NCBI RefSeq assembly: GCF_026210795.1
Contig: NC_089433.1
Location: 3,993,001 to 4,057,000, forward strand
Origin: Rhizophagus irregularis
Lineage: Eukaryota; Glomeromycota; Glomeromycetes; Glomerales; Glomeraceae
Direction: 5' to 3'
Length of the DNA: 64,000 nt
Below are positions 23,111-34,419 of this stretch, piece after piece (within the stretch, counting starts at the first letter, position 1; each line of letters begins with the position of its first letter). Made by a program: the position numbers and the translations under genes. The notes below the pieces were generated by a model. That model was given only the letters and a program-made list of their open reading frames with translations, made no database searches and was not told the origin of the DNA.

Positions 23111-24865
23111 ATGTCAACGCAATTTCTTTCAAAATTAAGTCAAAATTATATTGAATTATTAGGAGATAATGAATACTATGATGTTACAATTGAAGTTGGT
23201 GAAGATCCTAATGTAAAAATCCTTCGTGCACATATAAATATTTTGTGCTATCGTTCTCCATATTTACGACGAATTTTAGCTTCCAGTAAAAAAAATAAGG
23301 ATAATGTTCTAGCTCATATTAAGTTACCAAACATATCACCTGAAGTCTTCCAAATTATTTTAAAGTAAGTTTTATTTATAATAAATAAATTTATGCGTAT
23401 TACATAATCAAATATTCAAATAGGACCCCGAGCTATACATAAAAAGGTAGGGTAAAGGTTTGCGTAGAATTGACCAAAATAATCATGTAGATCTTTCCTT
23501 TTATAGATATTCCGGCCGGAATTTATTTCCCTTTTTAGACGCTGACTGGCATTATCATAATTCCGGCCCTGAAAAAATGCGTAGAGCTAATAGTAATTTT
23601 TTTTTGACTGCACCTTACCTCTATATATATAGCTCGGGGTCCTATTCAAATACTAAATTTAAATTATTAAATTTTTGTATTATAGGTATATTTATGGTGG
23701 TATTCTTTCATTAAATGATCATGATACTTCAGAAATTTTCAAAATTTTATTGGCTGCGGATGAGCTGCTTCTTCAGGAACCAGTTGACTATTTACAAAAG
23801 TATTTAATTGGAAATAAATCCGAATGGATGGAACAAAATTTTGAACTTATTCATCGAACAAGCTTTCAATCAAATTCTTTATTACAACTTCAACAATTTT
23901 GTACAAATTTTATGGCAAAATCTCCAGAGAAAATATTTAAATCACTTGATTTCACTTCGCTTCCGGAACAATCTTTAGTTCAACTCATTAAAAGAAATGA
24001 TTTGCAAATGAAAGAAATTGAAGTTTGGGAACATGTATTAAAATGGGGTCTTGCACAAAATCCTACACTTCTTCCAGATCCTAATACTTGGTCAGATGAT
24101 GATTTCAAAACAATGGAAAATACTTTACAACATTGTTTATCTTTAATTAGATTTTTTAGTTTATCATCTAAAGAATTTTTACAAAAAATTCATCCTTATA
24201 AAAACCTTTTAAAACGTAAACTTTACGAAACTTTGTTAAATTTTCATTTGGATCCCGATTTTGATTCAACTGACAATATTTCACTTCCCAGAAATCCTAA
24301 AATTGATGGAATTATTGATTCAAAAATTGTAAATAATTTAGATATTATTTCAACAATTTCAAGATGTATTGCTGATGTTAATAGCAAAATTTCGCATGTC
24401 AGAAAATTTCATTTACCGTACAATTTTCAATTATTATTAAGAGGAAGTCGAGATGGATTTACACCTAAAAAATTTCACGAATTATGTAATGATATATCTC
24501 ATACCGTTACATTTATTAAAGTAAAAGGAACAGATGAAATTATTGGTGGATATAATCCGTTAATATGGAGGAGATCTTCTGGTAGTTGGGATAAAACTAA
24601 AGATAGTTTTATTTTTTCTTTCAAAAATAATGATGTCAAAGATGCAATTATTAGTAATATAGAAAATATAGATTATGCAATATATTGTCGATATGACCAT
24701 GGTTCGCGTTTCGGTGATGATATTGTCATGCATGCTTCTGGTGGGGAATGCGCATATTACAATGATATTCGTTGTAAAAAGGTGCAATATAATAAAAAGA
24801 TAAGAGATACCGAGGGTAATTTTTCCATAGATGATTATGAAGTATTTCAAATAGTAAAGAGATAA
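23111..24865 (+). CDS. BTB-BACK-TLDc protein, chimeric (copy 4)
   Basis: Exon 1 is 23111-23364 and exon 2 is 23686-24865 (477 residues, phase-2 intron in codon 85). The intron is 321 bases instead of about 90 because a 220-bp MITE sits in it. The first ~200 residues equal those of copy 5; from residue ~202 on they equal copy 3. The switch lies in the shared 20-base block 24017-24036 (residues about 196-202, in BACK: IEVWEHV). BTB, BACK and TLDc are all complete, ending DYEVFQIVKR. It is an intact hybrid produced by recombination between neighbouring paralogues. Whether it is expressed cannot be told. Confidence 0.9.
23423..23642. mobile_element. Intronic MITE with 10-bp target duplication
   Basis: The ends are GGACCCCGAGCTATA and its perfect complement TATAGCTCGGGGTCC, with weaker pairing further in (to about 34 bp). 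Both ends are flanked by TATTCAAATA (23413-23422 and 23643-23652). The same intron of copy 7 carries a single TATTCAAATA directly followed by the same intron tail (30611-30655), an empty site. A duplication of 9-10 bp is typical of Mutator-like elements. Small size and no coding content make it a MITE. The splice sites are untouched, so splicing should still work. The short plus-strand frame across it is spurious. Confidence 0.85.
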
Positions 24866-25624
24866 GGCTGCTCCAAGCCAATTCTTTGTTTAACATAACA
24901 TAGGGGCCCCAATCTAGGGGGGGGGAGGGTAATATTGGCCAAAATTTTGACCAAAAGAGTGAGCAAAAATTTTGGATGATAATTCCGGCCAAGACTTAAA
25001 GATTTGTATAATTCCGGCCTAAATTACATGTATTTTTTTTACATAAAAAATCCAAAAACAGGGGGAGGGGGTTATGTTAAACGAAAAATTGAATTGGTGC
25101 GGCCTAAATGCAGTATTATCAAATAAGTTGTATCGATCTTATTTGAAATGAAATAAGAATACTTTTATTAGATTATTATTTAATATGTTTCACTTTATAA
25201 ACATTGTATTTGTGAAATCTTTTAACTCGACTCTAAATTAACATTTCATTTGTTTCATTTGTAAATTAAATTATTATCATACTTAATAAATATTTCTAAA
25301 ATTCCATTAGGAAAAAAAAACCTTCGATAAATATGGCTCCAATTCTCATATCTCGAAGTTTTTTAATATATATTTATACAGTTGACTTTCATCAGTTTTT
25401 TCTTTAGCAAAACTTTTGAGAATGATCAGTGGAAAGAGTTCTTTTCCTGATTAAAAAATATATTCATTACAACGAAGGATAAAAAGATAAATGATAATTA
25501 GTCGCTTCCTTATGATTCCAAAAGGAATCAATTAAATTATTTTAACCAAATGGCCAAAAAGTACGTAATTTATGATTCGATCGAGAGTAAATACTCTCAT
25601 CAGCTGATCGCAGTACTTGTCCTA

Positions 25625-25687
25625 TGGCGCAGTAAAATTCTATTTTGGAAAGAATTACGTTAATACTTATTCAATTTAACCATATCA
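25625..25687 (+). promoter_or_regulatory. Conserved upstream block of BTB copy 5
   Basis: Same block as at 22918-22980, identical because it lies in the duplicated unit (GGAAAGAATTACGTTAATAC core). Confidence 0.5.
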
Positions 25688-25817
25688 ACCACACCTGAAA
25701 CAATTACTACAATTACTTTCAAATAAGTAAACGATAAGCATAATAAATTTACACAATATTAACCACAAATTATTTTTTGAGTCGACGCTACCTCAATTTC
25801 AATTTTAAATATAAATT

Positions 25818-27575
25818 ATGTCAACGCAATTTCTTTCAAAATTAAGTCAAAATTATATTGAATTATTAGGAGATAATGAATACTATGATGTTACAATTGA
25901 AGTTGGTGAAGATCCTAATGTAAAAATCCTTCGTGCACATATAAATATTTTGTGCTATCGTTCTCCATATTTACGACGAATTTTAGCTTCCAGTAAAAAA
26001 AATAAGGATAATGTTCTAGCTCATATTAAGTTACCAAACATATCACCTGAAGTCTTCCAAATTATTTTAAAGTAAGTTTTATTTATAATAAATAAATTTA
26101 TGCGTATTACATAATCAAATATTCAAATAGGACCCCGAGCTATACATAAAAAGGTAGGGTAAAGGTTTGCGTAGAATTGACCAAAATAATCATGTAGATC
26201 TTTCCTTTTATAGATATTCCGGCCGGAATTTATTTCCCTTTTTAGACGCTGACTGGCATTATCATAATTCCGGCCCTGAAAAAATGCGTAGAGCTAATAG
26301 TAATTTTTTTTTGACTGCACCTTACCTCTATATATATAGCTCGGGGTCCTATTCAAATACTAAATTTAAATTATTAAATTTTTGTATTATAGGTATATTT
26401 ATGGTGGTATTCTTTCATTAAATGATCATGATACTTCAGAAATTTTCAAAATTTTATTGGCTGCGGATGAGCTGCTTCTTCAGGAACCAGTTGACTATTT
26501 ACAAAAGTATTTAATTGGAAATAAATCCGAATGGATGGAACAAAATTTTGAACTTATTCATCGAACAAGCTTTCAATCAAATTCTTTATTACAACTTCAA
26601 CAATTTTGTACAAATTTTATGGCAAAATCTCCAGAGAAAATATTTAAATCACTTGATTTCACTTCGCTTCCGGAACAATCTTTAGTTCAACTCATTAAAA
26701 GAAATGATTTGCAAATGAAAGAAATTGAAGTTTGGGAACATGTGTTAAAATGGGGTCTCGCACGCAATCCTACACTTCTTTCAGATCCTAATAATTGGTC
26801 AGAAAATGATTTTAAAACAATGGAAAATACTTTACAGCAATTATTATCTTTAATTAGATTTTTTAGTTTATCATCCAAAGAATTCTTAGAAAAAGTTCAT
26901 CCTTTTAAAAATCTTTTAAGACGTCAACTTTATGAAGATTTATTGAAATCTCATTTGGACCCTATTAGCGACCCGAATAACAGCATTTTACCTCCTAGGA
27001 AAATTGGAATTGAGAAAATAATTGATACAAAGATTGTTAATTTAGAAATCGCTTCAACTATTTCGAAATGGATTGACAAAACAGCTATTGTTGTTAATAG
27101 CAAATTTGATCATTTAAGAGAATTATATTTACCATATAAATTTCAATTATTATTAAGAGGAAGCCGAGATGGATTTACACCCAAAAAATTTCATGAATTA
27201 TGTGATAATATATCTCACACTGTTACATTTATTAAAGTAAAGGGAACGGAAGAAATTCTCGGTGGATATAATCCGATAATATGGAATTCTAATGGTGGTT
27301 GGGGTAAAACTAAAGATAGCTTTATTTTTTCCTTCAAAAATAATAACGTTAAAGATGCAATAATTAGTAATGTTACTAATGATCTCGCAATAAATTATTG
27401 GAATATACATGGACCATTTTTTGGTGATGATATTATTATATATGCTTCTGGTGGTGAAAACACAGATTACGATTGCATTTGGTGTAAAAAGAATCAATAT
27501 GAAAAAAGGATAAGAGATACCGAAGATAGATTTTCTATGGATGATTATGAAGTATTTCAAATAATAAAGAGATAG
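25818..27575 (+). CDS. BTB-BACK-TLDc protein (copy 5)
   Basis: Exon 1 is 25818-26071 and exon 2 is 26393-27575, giving 478 residues. The promoter, exon 1, intron (with MITE) and first ~200 residues are identical to copy 4. From 26744 on the sequence is its own: KWGLARNPTLLSDP in BACK, and KTAIVVNSKFDHLRELYLPY before TLDc. TLDc keeps FQLLLRGSRDGFTPKKFHEL, GPFFGDDI and DYEVFQIIKR. It is probably the original neighbour whose 5' half was copied into copy 4. Role as for the family: BTB/BACK adaptor with an uncharacterised TLDc end. Confidence 0.92.
26130..26349. mobile_element. Second copy of the intronic MITE
   Basis: Identical to the element at 23423-23642, in the intron of copy 5, with the same TATTCAAATA on both sides. 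It was copied as part of the tandem duplication, not by a second insertion. Confidence 0.85.
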
Positions 27576-27816
27576 TAAATCCCTCGATATTATTTGAAAT
27601 AAAGAGTACTTTTAAAGATTACATAAATATTAAATATTAAATATGTTTTATAGTGGTTTATGTAAAACCTTTCTACTTGTTAAAAGTATTGTAATTTTTT
27701 CTATATTTCTTTTTATAAACAACGTCATCAGCCTTGAATACTTCGTTAAATTTCATCGATTCAAGAGTTAAGATATTTATTATTAAAAATTATATTCATT
27801 ATGAGTGAAGGATTAA

Positions 27817-27915
27817 GCAACCAATTTCTTTAATTTATCATTAAAAATAGCAACCAATTTCTTTAATTTATCATTAAAAATAGCAACCAATTTCTTTAAT
27901 TTATCATTAAAAATA
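27817..27915. repeat. Three perfect tandem copies of a 33-bp unit
   Basis: The unit begins GCAACCAATTTCTTTAATTT and is repeated three times without change at 27817, 27850 and 27883. A single related word (CAATTTCTTTATCATTAAAA) stands at the matching place upstream of copy 7 (about 29997), so the triplication arose in the upstream region of copy 6. It is about 70 bases before that gene's conserved promoter block. Confidence 0.85.
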
Positions 27916-27983
27916 ATCCGTCTCTTCTTATTAAATTTAGCCAAATGACAAAAAGTACGTGATTGAATGATCAACGTTGTGCC

Positions 27984-28046
27984 AATGGCGCAGTAAGATT
28001 CTATTTTGGAAAGAATTACGTTAATACTTATTTAATTTAACCATAT
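27984..28046 (+). promoter_or_regulatory. Conserved upstream block of BTB copy 6
   Basis: TGGCGCAGTAAGATTCTATT followed by the GGAAAGAATTACGTTAATAC core, 82 bases before the start codon. A second shared piece, GCCGATTTTTTTAGTTGGAC then GCCACCTCAATTTAA, lies between it and the ATG and is common to copies 6 and 7. Confidence 0.55.
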
Positions 28047-28127
28047 ATGAGACGGTGAGCTTTATAAATTTACACCCGCCGATTTTTTTAGTTGGACGCC
28101 ACCTCAATTTAACTTTAAACGTAAATT

Positions 28128-29634
28128 ATGTCAACCCAATTTCTTTCAAAATTAAGTCAAAATTATATTGAATTATTGGAAGATAATGAATACTATGACG
28201 TTACAATTGAAGTTGGTGAGGATCCTAATGTAAAAATCCTTCGTGCACATATAAATATTTTATGTTACCGTTCTCCATATTTACGACGAACCTTGGCTTC
28301 TAGTAAAAAAAATAAAGATAATGTTCTAGCTCATATTAAGTTACCAAATATATCACCTGAAGTCTTCCAAGTTATTTTAAAGTAAGTTTATCTGAAAATA
28401 AATTTTAATATTTTTGACAGTACTATAAATCTAATATTTATATTAATTTAGATATATTTATGGTGGTATTTTCCCATTGAACGACCATGATAATTCAGAA
28501 ATTTTTAAAATTTTATTAGCTGCTGATGAACTGCTTCTTCAAGAACTGGTCGATTATTTACAAACATATTTGATTGAAAATAAATCCGAATGGCTGGAAC
28601 AACATTTTGAATTAGTTCATCGAAAAAGCTTTCAATCCAATTCTTTAATAAAACTTCAACAATTTTGTACAGATTTTATGGCAAACTCTCCAGAGAAAAT
28701 ATTTAATTCACTTGATTTCACTTCGCTTCCCGAAAATTCTTTAGTTCAACTTATTAAAAGAGACGATTTACAAATGAAAGAAGTTGAAGTTTGGGAGCAT
28801 GTAATAAAATGGGGTCTTGCGCAAAATCCTACACTTCTTCCAGATACTGATACTTGGTCAAATGAAGATTTCAAAATAATGGAGAATACTTTAAAACATT
28901 GTTTGCCCTTGGTTAGATTTTTTAGTTTATCATCCAAAAATTTTTTACAAAAAGTTCGTCCTTATAAAAACCTTTTAGAACGTCAACTTTACGAAAACTT
29001 ATTAAATTCTCATTTGGATCCTGATAGTGAACCAATTGACAATATTTCACTTCCTAGAAATATAAAAATTGATGGAATCATTGACTCAAAAATTATTAAT
29101 AACTTGAATATTATTTCAGTAGTTTCAAGACGGATTGCTAAAATGGTTATTAATAATAAATTTGATCACTTAAGAGAATTGCATTTACCCTATAAATTTC
29201 AATTATTATTAAGAGGAAGTCGAGATGGATTTACACCTAAAAAATTTCATGAATTATGTGATGATAGACCTCACACTGTTACATTTATTAAAGTAAAGGG
29301 AACGAAAGAAATTCTTGGTGGATATAATCCGATAATATGGAAATCTTCTGATGGTTGGGGTAAAACTAAAGATAGTTTTATTTTTTCCTTCAAAAATAAT
29401 GATGTCAAAGATGTAACTATTAGTAATATAGAAAATGCAGATTATGCAATATATTATTATTATAGAAATGGTCCGCGTTTTGGTGATGATATTATCATGC
29501 ATGCTTCTGGTGGGAATTACACAGATTACGATGAAATTCGTTGTAAAAAGAAGTATTATGAAAAAAAGATAAGAAATACCGAGAATTATTTTTCCATAGA
29601 TGATTATGAAGTATTTCAAATAGTAAAGAAATAA
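28128..29634 (+). CDS. BTB-BACK-TLDc protein (copy 6)
   Basis: Exon 1 is 28128-28381 and exon 2 is 28452-29634 (478 residues). The short intron has GTAAGT and TTTAG ends and phase 2 in codon 85. BTB: AHINILCYRSPYLRRTL; BACK: IKRDDLQMKEVEVWEHVIKW; TLDc: FQLLLRGSRDGFTPKKFHEL, GPRFGDDI, DYEVFQIVKK. The intron lacks the MITE present in copies 4 and 5. Intact, and close to copy 7 in promoter and BACK sequence. Confidence 0.92.
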
Positions 29635-29639
29635 ATGTA

Positions 29640-30160
29640 GTATCTTTTTACCAAATAATCTTATTTAATAAAGAATACCTTTATTAGATTATTTAAATAT
29701 GTTGGAAATATATTTGTGAATAGATTTTTAAGTGGACTTAAATTATCATTTTATTCATAAATTAGATCATTATCAAATTCCTAATCTTGTACTATATGAA
29801 TATGTGAAATAATGTATGTGTTTTATGTAAAACATTTTCTACTTGCTTACTAAAATTATTATACCTTTTCTATATTCCTTCTTATGGACAACATCGGACT
29901 TGAATTCTTCGTTAAATTTCAATATTTTAAAATGGTATTTGTTATTAAGAAATATTTTCATTATGAGTGAAGTATATAAGCATTATTTGCATAGAACAAT
30001 TTCTTTATCATTAAAAATAATTCGTCGCTTCTTTTTTATCCATAATGAATTAATTTGACCAAATGACAGAACCAAAAAGTACGTAATTGATGATTCCGAT
30101 CAAGTAATACTCGTACCATGAATCTTCAGCTGATCGCATTACTTGAGTGTAGTACCCGAG
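29640..30160. other. Intergenic stretch between copies 6 and 7
   Basis: 3' flank of copy 6 and upstream region of copy 7. No gene is recognised; the short plus-strand frame at 29843 has no homologue among the paralogous intergenic regions. Confidence 0.4.
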
Positions 30161-30163
30161 AGC

Positions 30164-30230
30164 GCCAATGGCGCAGTAAAATTCAATTTTGGAAAGAATT
30201 ACGTTAATGCTTATTTAATTTAACCATATC
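30164..30230 (+). promoter_or_regulatory. Conserved upstream block of BTB copy 7
   Basis: Contains AATGGCGCAGTAAAATTCAA and the GGAAAGAATTACGTTAATGC core ending AACCATATC, 81 bases before the ATG. Just upstream lies CAGCTGATCGCATTACTTGA, which resembles CAGCTGATCGCAGTACTTG before copies 4 and 5, a second candidate site. Confidence 0.55.
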
Positions 30231-30310
30231 TGAAACGATGAACCTTATAAATTTATACCCGCCGATTTTTTTAGTTGGACGCCACCTCAATTTAATTTTA
30301 AACATAAATT

Positions 30311-31829
30311 ATGTCAACACAATTTCTTTCAAAATTAAGTCAAAATTATATTGAATTATTGGAAGATAATGAATACTATGATATTACAATTGAAGTTGGT
30401 GAGGATCCTGATGTAAAAATTTTTCGTGCACATATAAATATTTTATGTTACCGTTCTCCATATTTGCGACGAACTTTAACTTCTAGTAAAAAAAATAAGG
30501 ATAATGTTCTAGCCCATATTAAGTTACCAAATATATCACCTGAAGTCTTCCAAATTATTTTAAAGTAAGTTTTATTTATAATAAAAAAATTTATATGTAT
30601 TACATAATCAAATATTCAAATAGGAAATTTAAATTATTAAATTTTTGTTTTATAGGTATATTTATGGTGGTATTCTTTCATTAAATGATCATGACACTAC
30701 AGAAATTTTTAAAGTTTTATTGGCCGTGGATGAGCTGCTTCTTCAGGAACCAGTTGATTATTTACAAAAATATTTCATTGAAAATAAATCTGAATGGATG
30801 GAACAACATTTTGAACTTATTCATAGAACAAGCTTTCAATCAAATTCTTTATTAGAAGTTCAACAATTTTGTACAAATTTAATGGCAAACTCTCCAGAGA
30901 AAATATTTAAATCACTTGATTTCACTTCGCTTCCTGAGAAATCTTTAGTTCAACTAATTAAAAGAGACGATTTACAAATGAAAGAAGTTGAAGTTTGGGA
31001 ACATGTATTAAAATGGGGACTTGCACAAAATCCCACACTTCTTCCAGATCCTAGTACTTGGTCAGATGAAGATTTCAAAACAATGGAAAATACTTTAAAA
31101 CATTGTATACCCTTAATTAGATTTTTTAGTTTATCATCTAAAGATTTTTTACAAAAAGTTCGTCCTTGTAAAAACCTTTTAGAACGTCAAATTTACGAAA
31201 ACTTATTAAATTCTCATTTGGATCCTGATAGTGAACCAATTGACAATATTTCACTTCCTAGAAATATAAAAATTGATGGAATTATTGATTCAAAAATTAT
31301 TAATAATTTAAATATTATTTCAGTAGTTTCAAGATGGATTGATAAAATGGGTATTAATAATAAATTTGATTACTTAAGAGAATTGTATTTACCCTACGAA
31401 TTTCAATTATTATTAAGAGGAAGTCGAGATGGATTTACTCCTAAAAAATTTCATGAATTATGTAATAATAAACCTTATACTGTAACATTTATCAAAGTAA
31501 AAGGAACGGAAGAAATTCTTGGTGGATATAACCTTTTGAAATGGGAATCTTCCGGTAGTTGGATTAAAAACAGAGATTGTTTTATTTTTTCTTTTAAAAA
31601 TAATAATGCTAAAAATGCAATAATTAGTAATATAAAACATACAGATTATGCATTACTTTATGGTATTGTCGGTGGTCCATATTTTGGCGATATTGCTATA
31701 TCTTCTAGTTATGATGATATGAATTATAATTTTATTTCTTATGGAAAGAATTATTATGAAAAAAGGATAAAAGATTCTGACGGTACATTTGCTATGGAAG
31801 ATTATGAAGTATTTCAAATTATAAGGTGA
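30311..31829 (+). CDS. BTB-BACK-TLDc protein (copy 7)
   Basis: Exon 1 is 30311-30564 and exon 2 is 30656-31829 (475 residues). The intron is the MITE-free version of that in copies 4 and 5. All domains are present: BTB with AHINILCYRSPYLRRTL, BACK with IKRDDLQMKEVEVWEHVLKW, TLDc with FQLLLRGSRDGFTPKKFHEL. TLDc is more diverged toward its end (GPYFGDIAISSSYDD), and the protein stops at QIIR, one residue shorter than most. Intact. Confidence 0.9.
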
Positions 31830-31834
31830 CGAGT

Positions 31835-33725
31835 GTATTTATCTTAAAAATATTATGAAATTTACACGTATAATTAACAAAAAAAATATATATATAAGAA
31901 AATTATTATGTTTGTTCAGACATTAAATAAGAAGTTATCCTAAAGGAGTGTTAGGTTTCAAATAGAAACTTAAATTTAGAAAATTTCCTTAAATAAATGA
32001 TGTATTAAAAGATTTTTTTACTATTATCAATTTTAGTTTTTCTTAAATAAATTAGATTTTGAATCTTATACAAAACTCCATCTTTTTTCGTATATTATCG
32101 AAAATTCAAAATCTCTATATTTTGTTTTTTAAGAATTGCTAGATACAGATAAAAATTTTAATATTTGATTAGTTTATAGGTAGGATAGGTATTTAAGTAA
32201 AATAAAATCTTCAGTTATTTTTATAAATTTATCATAATTACTTTGTTTTCGCATAAATAAATTATTATATTTTTTCTGACTAATGCTGTGAGTGTAACTT
32301 ACAAGTTTCGTCAAAGGATGATTTCAAACTTAGCGAAATCAGTATTACCAGATCACTTAATATTCTTAAACTGATAAAAATTCTGAATTAGTTTAAAACT
32401 GATGAAATCATTGAAACCTTTTATTAATATTTTTTTATATTATTTACTAATATTAAAGAATTAATAATTCTAGCCATATCCAGAATAAAAAATAAAAAAA
32501 ATTATTCAGTTTTAGAATAAAATATTTTTCCGTGTCCATCCATTATCAGAATTTTTAAATTACCTTTTACTACTATTTGCATGTTATAAAATATAAAATT
32601 ATGATTAATTTTCTTAAAAATTATATTTCAAAATACAACAATTAAATTTATATATATTACTAGATCACGGTAAATAGACATCACAATCTTTTATAAAAAT
32701 GTTAATTGACTCAATCGAGTTCATTAAAATGCTTAGATTATAGCAAAATCATCTTTTTAATGATCAATATTAACAGAGTTAGTATAGCTTAACAAAATAT
32801 TTAGATATAATTTAATTAAAATCATCCTAATTTTGATCAGATTTATAATTATTTATACGGTGACGTAATTTTTTACATATTTACATATATTTCAAAAAAT
32901 CTGTAATATAATTTGTTCTTTATAATATAAAATGATTGTAGCATATAATTTTATTGTTATTTAAGTACGATCAACTTATTCACTTATAAAACTTATTAAA
33001 AACCACCTTTTTCTTCAACCTTTTTCTTAATGATCTTCAATCAATCGTTTTCTTCAATGATCTACAATTGACAGAAAACCGCTCAAATCATCATTTAAAT
33101 TATTTTATTAGTACAAAAATGAGTTGAGTTTACAATATAAAAAAACTATTGTTACTTTAATGTAAGAAATTTTTAATTGCCTTTTTAACTATTACTTAAG
33201 TTATCATTATTATAAAAAAAAATAAAAAAATTCCGTTATTTAACGTATTTAACGTCAATCTATAAAAAGATATGCACATTGTTGATTGGTGATACTTGTG
33301 CACAATGATATCACTATTTGATTAAACGGCCGATAATATATAATTAAGGCGTTATAGATAATCATGCAGGGGACACTTGAGACACTTTACATGCATAAAT
33401 AGTACAGTACATTCTGAATAAATATAATGTGCATTTTTCTTTCTGTCAATAAAAATTATTGTTAACAAAAATTTAAAACATTTTCGTTACTTGGAATAAA
33501 AATCTTTAAAAATTGAAATTTAACAAGTTAGAAATTTATTATTGTTCTCAATAATATTATTAACTTGTCTGTAACTTTATAAACTTACGAGATTTATCTG
33601 TGACTGATTTTCCAAATACTAATCACGTGTCAATTGGATAACTGAATACGAACTAGTTATTAATTTTCGCTCAGATATTTACCAAACTCGATTTTTCTAA
33701 TAACAACAAACTAAAAAAAAAAATT
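31835..33725. other. Long gene-free AT-rich stretch
   Basis: About 1.9 kb without a supportable coding region, between BTB copy 7 and the GTPase gene. Poly-A/T runs and short direct repeats only. Nothing further is seen. Confidence 0.4.
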
Positions 33726-33729
33726 AACT

Positions 33730-34419
33730 ATGGATAATAGAAATGTATTAGTAGTTGGCGGTACTGGTTGTGGTAAATCTGTTTTATGTAATGTACTAAC
33801 TGGCACTGATGAATTTAAGGAAGGAAATTACACAGTTAGCGAAACTCAAAATATTCAGATAAGAAGTTTTGATTGGAAAAAGATTAAATATAGTGTAGCT
33901 GATACTGTTGGGATTGGTAATATTAATCTAACTACGAAAGAAGTTTTGAGTAGTATAATAGAAAAAATTAATTCGATGTCGGAAGGAATAAGTCAGGTTT
34001 TACTTGTGACTGACGGAAGATTCTTAAAAGAAGAAATAGAAATATACGATTTTTTGAAGGAGATTTTTAAGGGCGGCTTTGTTACTATTGTGAGGACTAA
34101 ATTTGCTAGCTTTCAAAATAAAGATGAATGTGAAAAAGATATTAAAGCAATGCTTGATGTCAATAAAAAAATTGCTAAAATAGTTAAATCATGTAAAGTC
34201 ATCCATGTGGACAATCCTCCAATAGATATTAAAGCATATGAAAATAATAGTGATGATGATGAAGACGTAGTTACTATTAATAGAATAAATGGCAAAAGTA
34301 GAAATAAGTCAAGAGAAAAATTATTAAGCCACTTGGAGCAAGTATGTCAAGACGATAAATTAAAAATGGGGAAGAAATTTTCATTTAGCAAAATAGTCAA
34401 GATAATTAAAAAAAATTAG
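33730..34419 (+). CDS. AIG1/IMAP-family-like GTPase
   Basis: A single frame of 229 residues. The P-loop GGTGCGKS lies at about residues 10-17, SETQ is a switch-I-like threonine/serine region at about 38-41, and the G3 motif is ADTVGIG at about 56-62. After that comes LLVTDGRF and then IVRTKF, which stands where the family's R/K-x-D base-recognition motif would be but lacks the aspartate. The C-terminal third is acidic then basic (NNSDDDEDVV, KIVKIIKKN) and may bind membranes or partners. The AIG1 fold binds GTP and is linked to immunity and membrane events in plants and animals. Many relatives exist in Rhizophagus. A short A-tract precedes the ATG. Confidence 0.8.
   Translation: MDNRNVLVVGGTGCGKSVLCNVLTGTDEFKEGNYTVSETQNIQIRSFDWKKIKYSVADTVGIGNINLTTKEVLSSIIEKINSMSEGISQVLLVTDGRFLKEEIEIYDFLKEIFKGGFVTIVRTKFASFQNKDECEKDIKAMLDVNKKIAKIVKSCKVIHVDNPPIDIKAYENNSDDDEDVVTINRINGKSRNKSREKLLSHLEQVCQDDKLKMGKKFSFSKIVKIIKKN

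Larger units (their letters stand above)
21308..24016. repeat. 2.7-kb tandem duplication, first unit
   Basis: This 2709-base unit is repeated immediately at 24017-26723 (2707 bases). In all stretches compared by eye, the only differences were one G fewer in each of two G-runs (near 22208 and 22352). The unit runs from mid exon 2 of BTB copy 3, through the intergenic region, to mid exon 2 of copy 4. It is a product of unequal crossing-over between two BTB paralogues, or an assembly duplication. Confidence 0.9.
24017..26723. repeat. 2.7-kb tandem duplication, second unit
   Basis: Second copy of the unit at 21308-24016. Identity continues to 26743 because gene copies share the block at the junction; at 26744 copy 5 departs (TGTGTTAAAA against TGTATTAAAA). 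It contains the TLDc half of copy 4, a second copy of the intergenic MITE, and the 5' half of copy 5. Confidence 0.9.

Noticed and set aside
23460-23714. An 84-residue plus-strand frame inside copy 4, identical at 26167-26421
   Set aside because: It spans the intronic MITE and the splice acceptor; identical only because of the recent duplication.
27817-27915. CRISPR-like direct repeats
   Set aside because: Three contiguous 33-bp units without spacers in a eukaryotic intergenic region; simple tandem triplication.
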